64,000 nt of DNA from an uncultured Anaerolineales bacterium (GCA_937952305.1 CALFZO010000021.1:1-64000), one strand, 5' to 3'; counted from the stretch's first letter, positions 1 to 9,385 are shown. Translations and numbers: made by a program. The notes: generated from the sequence alone by a model not told the origin.

Positions 1-1
1 G

Positions 2-1021
2 CCCAGCCGCACCAGCCCGCCGCCGGCGACGCTGACCCTGCCGGCCGCCTGTCCGGGCGCGCCGCCGATCACGCTGCGCGTGGGCCAGGCCGTGATGGTC
101 AGCCTGGACCCGCCCATCCCGAGCCGCGTGCGCGCGCTGCCCGGCCGCTCGGGTGAGTTGGTGGGTGAAGTCGGGCCCGGCGAATTCGTGGTGGTGGAGG
201 CCGGCCCGGAGTGCGCCGACGGCTACATCTGGTGGCGCGTGCGCTCGGAGAAAGGCCTGGTCGGGTGGACGGTGGAGGGCGATGCCGCCAGCTACTGGCT
301 GGTGACGCCAACGCCGCCGCCGGGCGATACCCCGGCGCCGGCGCTGCGGGTGAGCTTCAACGCGGCCTCTCCGCTCTTCACCAGCGTCACGCAGTCCACG
401 GTGGCGGCCTGCCTGGACGCCAACAACTGCTTCCGGGTCCTGCCGGCCTACACCAGCGCGCGTCTGGTCGGCTATGCCACAACCGGCCGCTTCCGGCCCG
501 AGGTCCGCGTTTTCCCGGCCGCCGACTATGAAAGCCAGGCGGCCTCGCTCGAGCCGCTGCGGGCGGCGCTGGCGGCCAATGACGGCGGCTACCGTTACGG
601 GCGCTGGCTGATCGTCAACGCCGCCCAGGTGCTGCAAGCCCAGCTGCGCGGCCAGGCTTTTCAGAACGGCGCCGGCGTGCGCTTCCTGGCCCATTTCGCC
701 CAGGCGGTCTGGCCATTCGAAAACGGCGATCTGGTGTATGTCTTCGTCGGCCTGACCACCGACGGCGCGGCGCTGGTGACGGTGACGCTGCCCGTCCACA
801 CGGCCGCGCTCCCGGACGACGCCGGCGTCTGGCAGACCACGGGCCTGCCGCCGATTCCGACCCCGGCCCCGGATAACAGCAACCTCGATGCGGCCCTGTC
901 GGCCATCGTGGCGTTCAACGCACAGGCCGCCGCTCAACTGGAAACCCTGGGCGCTGACGCGTTCACGCCGGGCCTGGATCAACTGGACGCCCTGATCGCG
1001 GCGCTGCGAGTGGGGCCGTGA
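2..1021 (+). CDS. SH3-domain envelope protein, 5' end cut by window edge
   Basis: The frame is open to the left edge, so the N-terminus and any signal peptide are missing. About 25-100 residues in there is a bacterial SH3-like segment (RVRALPGRSGELVGEV, then GYIWWRVRSEKGLVGW), a fold common in exported proteins that bind cell-wall material. A Pro/Thr linker (TPTPPPGDTPAPA) leads to a second domain of about 200 residues that I do not recognise. That second domain is clearly related to the protein at 34414-35313: both carry FQNG(A/G)GVRF and both end in AFTP-L-QLDALI. The stop overlaps the GTG of the next gene by 4 bases, so the two are probably translated together. The function is unknown; surface or periplasmic location is inferred. 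Confidence 0.75.
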   Translation, partial: PSRTSPPPATLTLPAACPGAPPITLRVGQAVMVSLDPPIPSRVRALPGRSGELVGEVGPGEFVVVEAGPECADGYIWWRVRSEKGLVGWTVEGDAASYWLVTPTPPPGDTPAPALRVSFNAASPLFTSVTQSTVAACLDANNCFRVLPAYTSARLVGYATTGRFRPEVRVFPAADYESQAASLEPLRAALAANDGGYRYGRWLIVNAAQVLQAQLRGQAFQNGAGVRFLAHFAQAVWPFENGDLVYVFVGLTTDGAALVTVTLPVHTAALPDDAGVWQTTGLPPIPTPAPDNSNLDAALSAIVAFNAQAAAQLETLGADAFTPGLDQLDALIAALRVGP

Positions 1022-1848
1022 AGCCGCTCAAACCGGACCTGCGCGACGAGGTGGCCCTGGTTACCGGCGCGTCGTCTGGGATCGGCGCGGCCTCGGCGCG
1101 CGCCCTGGCCCAGGCCGGCGCCTCCGTCGCCCTGCTGGCGCGGCGCGCGGATCGGCTGGAGGCCTTGGCGCAAGAGCTGGGTCCGGCCTCCCTGGCTGTC
1201 CCGGCCGATCTGGCCGAGCCCGGCGCGGCGGCCGCAGCTGTGGCCGCCGTCCGAGCGCGCTTTGGGCGCCTCGATCTGCTCGTCAACAACGCCGGCTTCG
1301 GGCGCCTGGCCTGGCTGGATCAGCTCACGGCCGCCGAAGCCGAGGCCCAGGTGCGCGTCAACCTGATGGCGCCGATCGAACTGACGCGCCTGGTCCTGCC
1401 GGATATGTTGGCGCGCGGCCGGGGCCACTGCCTGTTCGTGGCCTCGCTGGCCGGCCTGATCGGCGCGCCCACCTACTCGGTCTACGGCGCCACCAAGGCC
1501 GCGTTGCGGTCCTTCGCCGAGGCGCTGCGCCGCGAGGTGACGCCGTTCGGCGTCCACGTCTCCGTGCTGTCGCCGGGCGGCGTCTCCGCCACAGAGTTCA
1601 CGGAGCGCGCCGGAATCCAACGCCGAACCGGGGTCACCACGCCGCGCTGGCTGCGGCCCTCGGCCGAGACAGTCGCCCAGGCCGTGGTCGGGCTGGCGCG
1701 CCGGCCGCGCCGCGAGCTGGTGATCCCGTGGCCGCTGGGGGGGCTGGCCTGGCTCAACCAGGTCGCCCCGGCCCTGGCGGACTGGATCGTCGTCACCGCT
1801 TTCACGCGCCGGGAACGGCGCCCTCCGCCGGCCCGGCCGGCGCCCTGA
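1018..1848 (+). CDS. SDR-family NAD(P)-dependent oxidoreductase
   Basis: This is a classical short-chain dehydrogenase/reductase of 276 residues. It has the nucleotide-binding TGASSGIG at residues 16-23, NNAG at 90-93, catalytic Ser143 in VAS, and the Tyr156-x3-Lys160 pair (YGATK). The spacing matches the family. The C-terminus has a hydrophobic stretch (PLGGLAWLNQVAPALADWIVVTAF) before an Arg/Pro-rich end, so it may touch the membrane like the DltE/YqjQ-type SDRs. GTG at 1018 overlaps the stop of the upstream gene (GTGA). The substrate cannot be told from sequence. Confidence 0.9.
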   Translation: MKPLKPDLRDEVALVTGASSGIGAASARALAQAGASVALLARRADRLEALAQELGPASLAVPADLAEPGAAAAAVAAVRARFGRLDLLVNNAGFGRLAWLDQLTAAEAEAQVRVNLMAPIELTRLVLPDMLARGRGHCLFVASLAGLIGAPTYSVYGATKAALRSFAEALRREVTPFGVHVSVLSPGGVSATEFTERAGIQRRTGVTTPRWLRPSAETVAQAVVGLARRPRRELVIPWPLGGLAWLNQVAPALADWIVVTAFTRRERRPPPARPAP

Positions 1849-1876
1849 CGAAATTTGTCTTTTGACCGCTTCGGGC

Positions 1877-1882
1877 TACAAT
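1877..1882 (+). promoter_or_regulatory. -10 box candidate (TACAAT) for the SPFH-like pair
   Basis: TACAAT lies 37 bases before the ATG at 1920, which gives a short leader with a GGAGG ribosome site at about 1910. There is no matching -35 at 16-18 bases. The TTGACC at 1862 is only 9 bases away and so is not a partner. Confidence 0.35.
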
Positions 1883-1919
1883 CGTTGACACGGCCATCTG
1901 GCCGGCTGCGGAGGCGAAA

Positions 1920-3056
1920 ATGGGCGCTGACCACGACGGTGATTTGAGCCTGAAGTTCGACTTCAACAAGTTTGTAACCCTGCCTTACCGGCTGCACTAC
2001 ACCTGGGTGGGCGACCGCTATCAGGGGGAGGCCCTGGAGGTCTACGACCGGGTGGGGTGGTTCGGCAGCAAGCACCTGTCCGTGCCGCCGAACGTGGCCG
2101 CGGTCTTCCTGGTAAGCCGGCCCAACGCCGATCATCGTCGGCTGGTGCTCCTGCCGGGCCGTTACAACATCAGCCGCCTGCTCGGACGGAGTTGGCTGAA
2201 CTGGTGGCTGGGCCTGGGCTGGTGGCCGGTCAGCGTCCAGTACGTGCGCCTGGACAAGGTCTCGTTCGTGATGGACGACCTCAAGGTGTCGTCGCGCGAC
2301 CGCCTGTATTTCACCCTGGACCTGTGGGTGACGGTGCAGGTGATCGGCGGCCGGCCCAACGATGACCCCAATGCGCTGACGCGCGTGGCTGAACTGCATG
2401 AGCCCATCGACGAAATTCAACACGCGATCCGCCAGGCGCTGACTGAGCGGCTGCGCACGCTGACCCACCCGGAAGCCGTGGAGCTGCTGCCGCGGCTCGT
2501 GGAACACGATGTGGCCGCCGATGTGGCCGCGCACTTTCAGCCGTACGGCCTGGAAGTCCACGTCGGCCTGACCGAACTGAAGCCGGACAGCACCTGGGAG
2601 GACCTTCACCGGCGGGCCGCGACGGTGGACAAGGACAACGAGGTTCGCCGGCGCGAGGCCCAGCGCGAGGAAGACGTCTTTGCCATCCAGCAGCCCGGCC
2701 TGCGGCGCATGGCTTCGGTCAACATCGCCACCCAGATGCGCGAGCGCAACCAGCAGGCGCGCATGGAAGCCATCGACACCGTCAAGGACCTGGCCAAAGC
2801 GCTGCTGGAGGACTTGCGCCTGCATCCGGGGCGTGTCTACACCGAACGGGATATGCAGCCGCTGGTGAAGGCGCTCGATCTGCTGGACAAGCTGGCGCAG
2901 CCGGTCCCGGCGCCGCAATTCCCGACCCAGGTGCGCAGCTACTTTGCCCTGGACGCGACCAGCGACGGGAAGACGTCTGTGCCGCCGCCGGCCGAACTGC
3001 CTGACGATCTGCCGGTGCCGCCGGGGTCGGTGTGGGAGAAGGGCCAGACGGAGTGA
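1920..3056 (+). CDS. SPFH/band-7-like domain protein
   Basis: The protein has 378 residues and no signal peptide or obvious membrane anchor. The middle (about residues 110-225) reads like an SPFH/band-7 core: a beta-rich part (RDRLYFTLDLWVTVQVI), then a helical part with EPIDEIQHAIRQALTERL, then a strand ending in a conserved-looking GLEVHVGLTELKP. Residues 225-290 are charged and likely coiled coil (RRREAQREEDV, MRERNQQARMEA). SPFH proteins form large oligomeric scaffolds, usually at membranes. The GGAGG site 8 bases before ATG supports the start. It overlaps the next gene by 4 bases, so the two products probably work together. The family assignment is by eye. Confidence 0.6.
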   Translation: MGADHDGDLSLKFDFNKFVTLPYRLHYTWVGDRYQGEALEVYDRVGWFGSKHLSVPPNVAAVFLVSRPNADHRRLVLLPGRYNISRLLGRSWLNWWLGLGWWPVSVQYVRLDKVSFVMDDLKVSSRDRLYFTLDLWVTVQVIGGRPNDDPNALTRVAELHEPIDEIQHAIRQALTERLRTLTHPEAVELLPRLVEHDVAADVAAHFQPYGLEVHVGLTELKPDSTWEDLHRRAATVDKDNEVRRREAQREEDVFAIQQPGLRRMASVNIATQMRERNQQARMEAIDTVKDLAKALLEDLRLHPGRVYTERDMQPLVKALDLLDKLAQPVPAPQFPTQVRSYFALDATSDGKTSVPPPAELPDDLPVPPGSVWEKGQTE

Positions 3057-4219
3057 GTCGCCCGTACCTGTCGGTCGGGGCGCCGCCCGGCGAGGCCGGC
3101 CAGCACGCGGTCTTTGCGGCGCGGGTGCGCCACTGGCCGTATGACCGGCTGGCCGATCACGTCTGGGTGGACCACGACGACGAGTTCAAGATCCAGCTGC
3201 AGCTGCTGGAACGGCAGCTGCGTTTCATCACGGCCCTGCATCCGGGCGCAGCCGCGCTGGGCCGCGGCCAGCGGCTGACGCTGGACCTGCGCTATGTGCA
3301 CCGGCCGGATGCGCCGCAGGTGGAGGCCGTGCTGCTGGGCAAGGCCTATGACCCGGCCGACGCCGAGGCGGCGCGCGCCGCGGCCCTGGCGCTGTGGGAG
3401 TTGGCCGCGAGCGTGATGCCCGTCGGCTATGACCTGATGCCGGCCGTGACCGCCGCCGACTTCCGGACCTGGTCTGGCGAGGACGTGATCCGGCGGGCCA
3501 GTGCGGACCGGCATTGGGCCGCGATCCGGCGTCCGGCCGAGTTCCTGTTGTGGACCGATGAGAAGGTGGCGCGGCGCTATCTGCCCATCGTCTTTCCCTA
3601 CCGGTGGGAGCCGTCTGGCTGGGACGTGGTCTGGGCCGCGCTGGGACGCCAGTCAACGCCGGCGTTGATCTCGGTGAGCCTGCGGCCGGAGGTATTCTCC
3701 GAGGCCGAGGAGCGGGTGCTGAGCGACCTGATCCAGGACCTGCAGGAGCTGGCTGGCCAGGCCCGGCCGCCGCTGGCCTCGCACGCGCGGGAGGCCGCCG
3801 ACTGGTATGAGCGGTACGTGCGCGGGCTCAGGACGGCCTATGCCGTGCATGTGACCGTGCTCGGGGCGCCGGCCCTGCGCTGGGCGGTGCGCAGCGCGCT
3901 CAGCGGTCCGGCCTGGTCGTTGGAAGAGGGGATCACGGGCGGCCACGCCGTACAGGCCGAGGTCGTAGAGCCGGCTGAGGCGGAGTGGCCGGTCGCCGAA
4001 GACAACTTGCGCTACCTGGAACAGGGCAGTTGGGGAGCCAGCCCCTGGGGCCAGGCCAAGCTGCTCCCGGTCCTGGAGCGCCTGCAGCACCTGGTGGACC
4101 CGTCCGGCGCCCTGTGCGCTTTCCGGCTTCCGCTGCTGCCGCCCAAGGGTCTGCCCGGCGTCGTGATCGGCGACACCATCTCCCTGTCCGTGCCGGATTC
4201 GGCCGCGCCGATGCCGTGA
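3053..4219 (+). CDS. Uncharacterised partner of the SPFH-like protein
   Basis: I choose the GTG at 3053 because it overlaps the upstream TGA (GTGA); an in-frame start at 3032 would overlap more and has no better ribosome site. The product is 388 residues, soluble, with no signal peptide. It is rich in Trp and Arg and has no motif I can name. The C-terminal FRLPLLPPKGLPGVVIGD resembles the end of the N-terminal region found in some HerA/VirB4-like ATP-binding proteins, but no Walker motif is present. If that likeness is real, this could be a stand-alone accessory part of such a machine. Function unknown. Confidence 0.7.
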   Translation: MSRPYLSVGAPPGEAGQHAVFAARVRHWPYDRLADHVWVDHDDEFKIQLQLLERQLRFITALHPGAAALGRGQRLTLDLRYVHRPDAPQVEAVLLGKAYDPADAEAARAAALALWELAASVMPVGYDLMPAVTAADFRTWSGEDVIRRASADRHWAAIRRPAEFLLWTDEKVARRYLPIVFPYRWEPSGWDVVWAALGRQSTPALISVSLRPEVFSEAEERVLSDLIQDLQELAGQARPPLASHAREAADWYERYVRGLRTAYAVHVTVLGAPALRWAVRSALSGPAWSLEEGITGGHAVQAEVVEPAEAEWPVAEDNLRYLEQGSWGASPWGQAKLLPVLERLQHLVDPSGALCAFRLPLLPPKGLPGVVIGDTISLSVPDSAAPMP

Positions 4220-4238
4220 CGTCTGCGCCGCCGGGCGG

Positions 4239-7200
4239 TCAGGCCGCCGGGGCGGTCAGCCGGTTGGTCTCCAGCTTCGCCAGCACCTCCAACAGACGCT
4301 CCTTCCACTCTGGCTCCGGCAGACGCGGCAGCCAGAGTTTGTTTTTGCTGGTGCGCGCCCCGTCGATCAGGTTGAACATGAAGTAGGCCTGGTCGGCCGC
4401 CTCGAGCGGCGGCACCATCAGCACGATCTGGCCGTTCTCGCTGGCGATGGCCAGGACGCCGGCCCGCGCCGCGCGCAGCTTCACGCGCAGCTGATAAAGC
4501 AGATTGGCCACCGGGCGCGGCACCGGCCCGAAGCGGTCGGCCAGCTCAAGCGCCAACGTCTCCAGGCTGGCCTCCTCGGTCAGGCTGGCCAGGCGCTGGT
4601 AGAGCTGCAGGCGCAGCTTGCGGTCGTCCACGTAATCGGCCGGGATCGAGATCGCCAGCGGCAGATCGACGGTGGCGCTGCCGCCCAGGGCCAGGTCGCC
4701 GGCCGCTGCCTTCTCTTCGGGCGGCGGAGCACTGGCGGCCGGCGCCTGGGCTTTTTGCCGGCGCACCGCCTGGCTCAACAGGCGCGTGTACAGGTGGAAG
4801 CCCACGGCCGTGATCTGGCCGGACTGCTTGGGCCCGATGATGTCGCCGGCACCGCGCATCTCCAGGTCGCGCATGGCGATCGAGTAGCCGGCCCCCAGCT
4901 CGGTCTGCTCGGCCAGCGTCTCCAGCCGTTCGCGCGCCTCCGGGGTGGGGCGGTGGTGCTTGTCCGTGAACAGGTAGGCGTAGGCCTGGGCGGCGCTGCG
5001 GCCCACGCGCCCGCGCAGCTGATAGAGCTGCGCCAGGCCGAACGTGTCGGCGCGGTCCACGATGAGGGTGTTGGCGTTGGGGATGTCCAGCCCGGACTCG
5101 ATGATGGACGTGCACAGGAGCAGATCGATCTGGGCGTCGGTGAAGGCGTCCATGACCTGGGAGAGCGCGTGTTCGTCCATCTGGCCGTGGGCCACGCCCA
5201 GGCGCGCCTCCGGCACCAGGCGCTCCAGCTTTTCGCGCAGCAGGCCGATGCTCTGCACGCGGTTGTGCACGAAAAAGACCTGGCCGCCGCGGTCCAGCTC
5301 GCGCAGGATGGCCTGGCGCGCCAGTTTTTCGTTGTAGGCGCCGACGTGCGTGAGGACGGGCAGGCGCTCTTCCGGCGGCGTGTTGATCGTGGAGATGTCG
5401 CGGATGCCGGTCAGCGCGAAGTACAGGGTGCGCGGGATGGGCGTGGCCGTCAGCGTGAGCACGTCCACCTCCGTGCGCAGGCGCTTAAGCCGCTCCTTGT
5501 GGGTGACGCCGAAGCGCTGCTCCTCGTCCACGATCAGCAGACCCAGGTTCTTGATCTGCACGTCCTTCTGCAGCAGCCGGTGCGTGCCGACGATGATGTC
5601 CAGCTGGCCGTCGGCCAGGCGCTGCAGAATGACGCGCGCCTCGGCCGGCGAGCGGAAACGCGAGAGCATCTCCACCTTGACGGGGTAGGCGGCCAGCCGG
5701 TTCTGGAAGGTGTGGTAGTGCTGCTGGGCCAGCACCGTGGTCGGCACCAGGATGGCCACCTGGGTGCCCTCCATCACGGCCTTGAAGGCGGCCCGCAGGG
5801 CGACCTCGGTCTTGCCGAAGCCCACGTCGCCGCAGATCAGGCGGTCCATCGGCCGGCTGCGCTCCAGGTCCAGCTTGACCTCGCGGATGGCGCGCAGCTG
5901 GTCTTCGGTCTCCACGAACGGGAAGGCGCCCTCCAGCTCGGCCTGCCAGGGCGTGTCCGGCCCGAAGCCGCGCCGGGTCACCAGCGCGCGCTTGGCGTAC
6001 AGGTCCAGCAGCTCGCGCGCGATCTCCTCGGTGGCCTGGCGCGCGCGGCTCTTGGCGGTCAGCCATTCGGTCGAGCCGAGGCGCGAGAGCGTCGGCGGCC
6101 GGTCGTCGGCGCCGACGTACTTGGTCAGGCGGTCGGCCTGGTAGACCGGCACGTACAGCTCGTCGCCCTCGGCGAACTCGAGCACCAGGTACTCGCGCTC
6201 CAGGCCGTCCACCACGCGTTTGCCCAGCTCCCGGAAGCGCCCGATGCCGAAGTCCTCGTGGACGATGTAATCGCCGGTCGTGAACTGGGCGAAGTTGGCT
6301 TCCGGAGCCGCGGCCGGGCGCTGCCGCCGTCGGCGCGGCTGGGCGCGGGCCAGGCCGAAGATCTCGGCATCGGTGAGCAGGTGCAGCCAGGCGGGCCGCC
6401 GGCTCTCCGCCTCCGGCGTTCGTTCGGCGTCGACCGCCGTCTCAAGCCGCCAGCCCTCCGTCAGCGTGCCGGGCACAAAGAGCAGGGCCCCGGCCTCGGG
6501 CAAGTCGGACACCGTCTCGGTCAGCGGCGCGGCGGCGTGGCGTTCGCGCCAGAGCTCGGCCAGGCGTGCGGCCTGGCGCGAGACCACCACCACGGCCTCC
6601 CCGCGCAGCCGGACCTCGTCCAGCTGCTCGAAGAGCGGGCGGAGTTGGCCGCCGAAGCGCGGGCCGGGGTGAAAGCGCGCGCCCAGCGGGATCTCGGCCG
6701 GTGCCCGGCTCCTGGCCTCCGGGCCGCCGCCCAGCGCTAGCCAGGCGCGCGCCTCCAGCTCGTCGTCCAGCTCGGAGCCGGTCAGGTAGGGCGCGGGGAA
6801 ATCCGCCGGGATGACGCCGGCCTCCACCTGCAGGGCGCGCTGCTCGACGGCGTGCTCCTCGAGCTCGCGCACGCCGTCGAGCAGTTCGGGCCAGTCCTCC
6901 ACCAGCACCAGCGCGCGGCTGGGCAGGTAATCCAGCAGGGTGGCCGGCGGGTACATCTGCGGCAGCGCGAACTCCAGCGGCCCGGAGTGTGGGGCCGCCG
7001 GCGCGAACTTCGGCAGCGCCTCGCGGGCCGGGGTGATGGTGACGGCCGGCCGCGCCTCAGCCGAGCGCTGCGTGGCCGGGTCAAAGCGCCGGATGGTCTC
7101 GATCTCGTCGCCAAACAGCTCGAGGCGCACCGGCCACTCGTCGGCCATCGGGTAGATATCGACGATGCCGCCGCGCCGCGCGAACTGGCCCGGCTCCACG

Positions 7201-7730
7201 ACGATGCTCTGCGCGTCGTAGCCGATCTCCACCCAGCCGGCCAGCAGCTTCTCCAGGCTCACCGTCTGCCCGGCCTGGTAGGTGCGGGTGTGCGTCAGGA
7301 ACTCGCGGCGCGGCAGGGTGCGCGTGAGGAGCGCGCGGGCGGAGGCGACGAGGATGGGGTGCGGCCCGGCTGGCCAGGTGAGGCCGGCATAGGGCGCCAG
7401 CGCGGCCAGCCCAGTGAGGCGGGCCCGGATGGCCCGGGCGCCCCAGGCGGCCGGCTCATAGAACAGCGGGTTGGGTTCCAGGAAGTGCAGGGCGCGCGCG
7501 GCCGGCGCCCAGGTCGTCAGTTCTTCCAGCAGGGCCAGCGCGCGGTCCGGCCGGGCCGCGACGAGCAGAGTCGGGCGGTCGAGGCTGTGGGTGAGGGCGG
7601 CGGCGACAGCCCCGCGGGCGGCGCGGGGCAGGCCGAGGACGGCGGCGCCGTCTTGAGCGGCGGTCCGGGCCTCGGGGAAGGCGGGCAGCGCGCCCAGGAC
7701 GGGGAGCAGGCCGGACAGGTCCATCAGCAC
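4239..7730 (-). CDS. mfd: Transcription-repair coupling factor Mfd
   Basis: Mfd removes RNA polymerase stalled at DNA damage and recruits UvrA. All parts are visible in 1163 residues, the usual length. The N-terminal UvrB-like domain (about 1-350) contains RGGIVDIYP. The RNAP-interaction/CarD-like domain (about 480-555) starts at GDYIVHEDFGIGRF. The RecG-like motor has Walker A GDVGFGKTE near 630 and DEEQ near 735. The second motor half has TATPIPRTL, then SIIESGLDIP and QLRGRVGR, and the C-terminal UvrA-masking domain follows. A second Met at 7724 is an alternative start. It is followed at 60 bases by pth on the same strand side, and has no sign of truncation. Confidence 0.97.
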   Translation of the reverse strand: MLMDLSGLLPVLGALPAFPEARTAAQDGAAVLGLPRAARGAVAAALTHSLDRPTLLVAARPDRALALLEELTTWAPAARALHFLEPNPLFYEPAAWGARAIRARLTGLAALAPYAGLTWPAGPHPILVASARALLTRTLPRREFLTHTRTYQAGQTVSLEKLLAGWVEIGYDAQSIVVEPGQFARRGGIVDIYPMADEWPVRLELFGDEIETIRRFDPATQRSAEARPAVTITPAREALPKFAPAAPHSGPLEFALPQMYPPATLLDYLPSRALVLVEDWPELLDGVRELEEHAVEQRALQVEAGVIPADFPAPYLTGSELDDELEARAWLALGGGPEARSRAPAEIPLGARFHPGPRFGGQLRPLFEQLDEVRLRGEAVVVVSRQAARLAELWRERHAAAPLTETVSDLPEAGALLFVPGTLTEGWRLETAVDAERTPEAESRRPAWLHLLTDAEIFGLARAQPRRRRQRPAAAPEANFAQFTTGDYIVHEDFGIGRFRELGKRVVDGLEREYLVLEFAEGDELYVPVYQADRLTKYVGADDRPPTLSRLGSTEWLTAKSRARQATEEIARELLDLYAKRALVTRRGFGPDTPWQAELEGAFPFVETEDQLRAIREVKLDLERSRPMDRLICGDVGFGKTEVALRAAFKAVMEGTQVAILVPTTVLAQQHYHTFQNRLAAYPVKVEMLSRFRSPAEARVILQRLADGQLDIIVGTHRLLQKDVQIKNLGLLIVDEEQRFGVTHKERLKRLRTEVDVLTLTATPIPRTLYFALTGIRDISTINTPPEERLPVLTHVGAYNEKLARQAILRELDRGGQVFFVHNRVQSIGLLREKLERLVPEARLGVAHGQMDEHALSQVMDAFTDAQIDLLLCTSIIESGLDIPNANTLIVDRADTFGLAQLYQLRGRVGRSAAQAYAYLFTDKHHRPTPEARERLETLAEQTELGAGYSIAMRDLEMRGAGDIIGPKQSGQITAVGFHLYTRLLSQAVRRQKAQAPAASAPPPEEKAAAGDLALGGSATVDLPLAISIPADYVDDRKLRLQLYQRLASLTEEASLETLALELADRFGPVPRPVANLLYQLRVKLRAARAGVLAIASENGQIVLMVPPLEAADQAYFMFNLIDGARTSKNKLWLPRLPEPEWKERLLEVLAKLETNRLTAPAA

Positions 7731-7789
7731 ACCAACGGGCAGCGGATGGGGACGCCATCCGGACTGGGGGCGGTCGGCCGGGGCGGGTC

Positions 7790-8383
7790 TTACCCCTCGC
7801 GGTCAGCCGGGCCGTTGAAGCGGCTCATCGCCAGCACAACGCCCTCTTTAACAAAAGACTCGACGACGTCCACGGCGCGCTTCAACATTAGCTCGATGAT
7901 GTCAAACTCGTCCTTGTCGAAGTTCTGCAGCACGTACGCGGACGCCGGCGTCTGGCCGGGCGGCCGGCCGATGCCCAAACGCAGCCGCGCGAAGCGGTCG
8001 CTGCCCACCACATTGACGATGGATTGCAGCCCGCGCTGACCGCCGGCGCTGCCGCGCGGCCGGAGCCGGATCGTGCCGAAGGGGATGGCGATATCGTCCA
8101 CACACACCAGCAGCTTGTCTAGCTCGATGTTGTAGAAACGCATCAACGAGCCGACTGCCTCGCCGGACAGGTTCATGTAGGTCTGCGGCTTCACCAGGAT
8201 GACCGGCTGGGCGTGGATCTGGCCGGTCGTGTACAGGGCGCGGCCCTGCTTGCGCGTGAAGCCGGCCATATCGAAGCGCTCGGCGACTTCGTCGAGCGCC
8301 ATGAAGCCCAGGTTGTGGCGGTTCAGGCGATACTCGCGGCCGGGGTTGCCCAGGCCCACGATCAGGTACTGATACTCAGACAC
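7790..8383 (-). CDS. pth: Peptidyl-tRNA hydrolase
   Basis: Pth releases tRNA from prematurely dropped peptidyl-tRNAs. The 197-residue protein has the N-terminal IVGLGNPGREY signature, catalytic His23 in RHN, Asn in KPQTYMNLSG, and the VDDIAIPFG segment with the catalytic Asp. The GSAGGQRGLQSI segment matches the usual GGHNGLKSI loop except that the His-Asn is replaced by Gln-Arg. The C-terminal part is a little longer than in E. coli. It lies upstream of mfd in the same direction, an order common in many bacteria. Confidence 0.95.
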   Translation of the reverse strand: MSEYQYLIVGLGNPGREYRLNRHNLGFMALDEVAERFDMAGFTRKQGRALYTTGQIHAQPVILVKPQTYMNLSGEAVGSLMRFYNIELDKLLVCVDDIAIPFGTIRLRPRGSAGGQRGLQSIVNVVGSDRFARLRLGIGRPPGQTPASAYVLQNFDKDEFDIIELMLKRAVDVVESFVKEGVVLAMSRFNGPADREG

Positions 8384-8497
8384 AGCAAATACCTCGGCAT
8401 GCCAAGCGGATTAGCGGCTGTGACGCGGGCTTAGAGACCTCGGGCGGCGATTCTAGCGTGCGCTGGCCGGACCCAGCTGGCTCCGGGCGGATGGGAC

Positions 8498-9181
8498 TCA
8501 GGGCCGCCACCGGCGCAGGAGCGCGCGCACGAGCTGGCGCAGGCCCAGATATAGTCCGAGCAGGCCAAAGGCCAGCAACGACAGTTGAATGCCCTGGCCG
8601 AACGCAGCGCGGACCGCCTCGGCGCTCAGGTTGGCCTCGTCTAGAAACGTGCGGCCGGCTGCGTTCCCGGCGCCGGCCGTGGGGCGCGGCGTCGGAACGG
8701 GGGGCAAAGCAATCAGCGGCGCCGTGGCGGTCGGCACAGGCAGGGGCGTCGGCTCGGGCTCGGGCGTCGAAGGGGCTGTGGCCGCGGCCGGCGTTGTGGC
8801 GTTTGACACGCGCACACCCCGGACGATCGCGTCGACAAACTCGCGCTCCGAAGTATACACGCGCAAGCGGACGACGTACAGACCGGCTGTCAATCCGGTC
8901 GTGTCCCAGCGCCCTAACGCGCTGTCTTCGACCGGTGTGGTGACCGGGTCCTGAATGGAAAACCAAGTGTTGGTGGGGTCGACGTCGTAGCCGAAGGCCA
9001 GTTCGTAACGCAGAAACTGCGGGCCGGCGGCCGTGCCCGTGAGGATGACGATCCCGCTCACGGCCTCGCCCGGCCGGGGGCTGCTGAGGAGGGCGGTGCC
9101 GAGGCTTTGCGCGGCCGCAGGCCCGCCGTTCAACGACGCGGCCAGGGCCGCCGTGAGCGCGATCAGCAGGAGTCGGCGCAT
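8498..9181 (-). CDS. Secreted, C-terminally membrane-anchored protein of unknown function
   Basis: I choose ATG 9181 over an in-frame start 39 codons upstream. From 9181 the protein begins with a good signal peptide (MRRLLLIALTAALAASLNGGPAAAQ), and a strong promoter ends only 11 bases before it. The body (about residues 30-125) looks like an Ig/fibronectin-like beta domain (SPRPGEAVSGIVILTGTA, AGLYVVRLRVYT), of the type often seen in Chloroflexota exported proteins. A Pro/Thr-rich linker (about 130-175) follows, then a C-terminal membrane helix (LSLLAFGLLGLYLGLRQLV) and an Arg-rich tail facing the cytoplasm. 227 residues. Role unknown. Confidence 0.8.
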   Translation of the reverse strand: MRRLLLIALTAALAASLNGGPAAAQSLGTALLSSPRPGEAVSGIVILTGTAAGPQFLRYELAFGYDVDPTNTWFSIQDPVTTPVEDSALGRWDTTGLTAGLYVVRLRVYTSEREFVDAIVRGVRVSNATTPAAATAPSTPEPEPTPLPVPTATAPLIALPPVPTPRPTAGAGNAAGRTFLDEANLSAEAVRAAFGQGIQLSLLAFGLLGLYLGLRQLVRALLRRWRP

Positions 9182-9191
9182 GAGGGCGGCG

Positions 9192-9220
9192 AGTTTAGCA
9201 CGCGGGCAGACCGTCGTCAA
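9192..9220 (-). promoter_or_regulatory. Promoter of the 9181 gene; leader of about 4 bases
   Basis: On the minus strand TTGACG (9220-9215) and TAAACT (9197-9192) are separated by exactly 17 bases. The predicted start of transcription is near 9185, four bases from the ATG at 9181, so the mRNA would be leaderless or nearly so. Confidence 0.65.
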
Positions 9221-9356
9221 CGCAGCGCCGGCCCGGGCCGCCTCGGCCGCTGGCGCCGGGCCGTCGTCCAAACCGGGCGGATAGGTCTGAGATGTCATAG
9301 ATCAGGCGCCGGCGCGGGCTAAAACCGGCCGCCGGGCCGGCCGCGGGCTATTTGCT

Positions 9357-9385
9357 TTGACCGGCTTCGGCGGCTGCGCTATACT
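9357..9385 (+). promoter_or_regulatory. Sigma70-type promoter for the ECF sigma gene
   Basis: TTGACC (9357-9362) and TATACT (9380-9385) each match the consensus at five of six positions and are 17 bases apart. Transcription should begin near 9392, giving a leader of about 72 bases that contains the stem-loop at 9406-9448. The promoter is of the housekeeping type rather than an ECF type. Confidence 0.75.

Noticed and set aside
1862..1882. TTGACC...TACAAT as a complete promoter for the SPFH-like gene
   Set aside because: The hexamers are only 9 bases apart, too close for sigma70; only the -10 was kept.
4755..6740. Plus-strand open frame of about 660 codons opposite mfd
   Set aside because: Antisense shadow; every Mfd motif is on the minus strand in this stretch.
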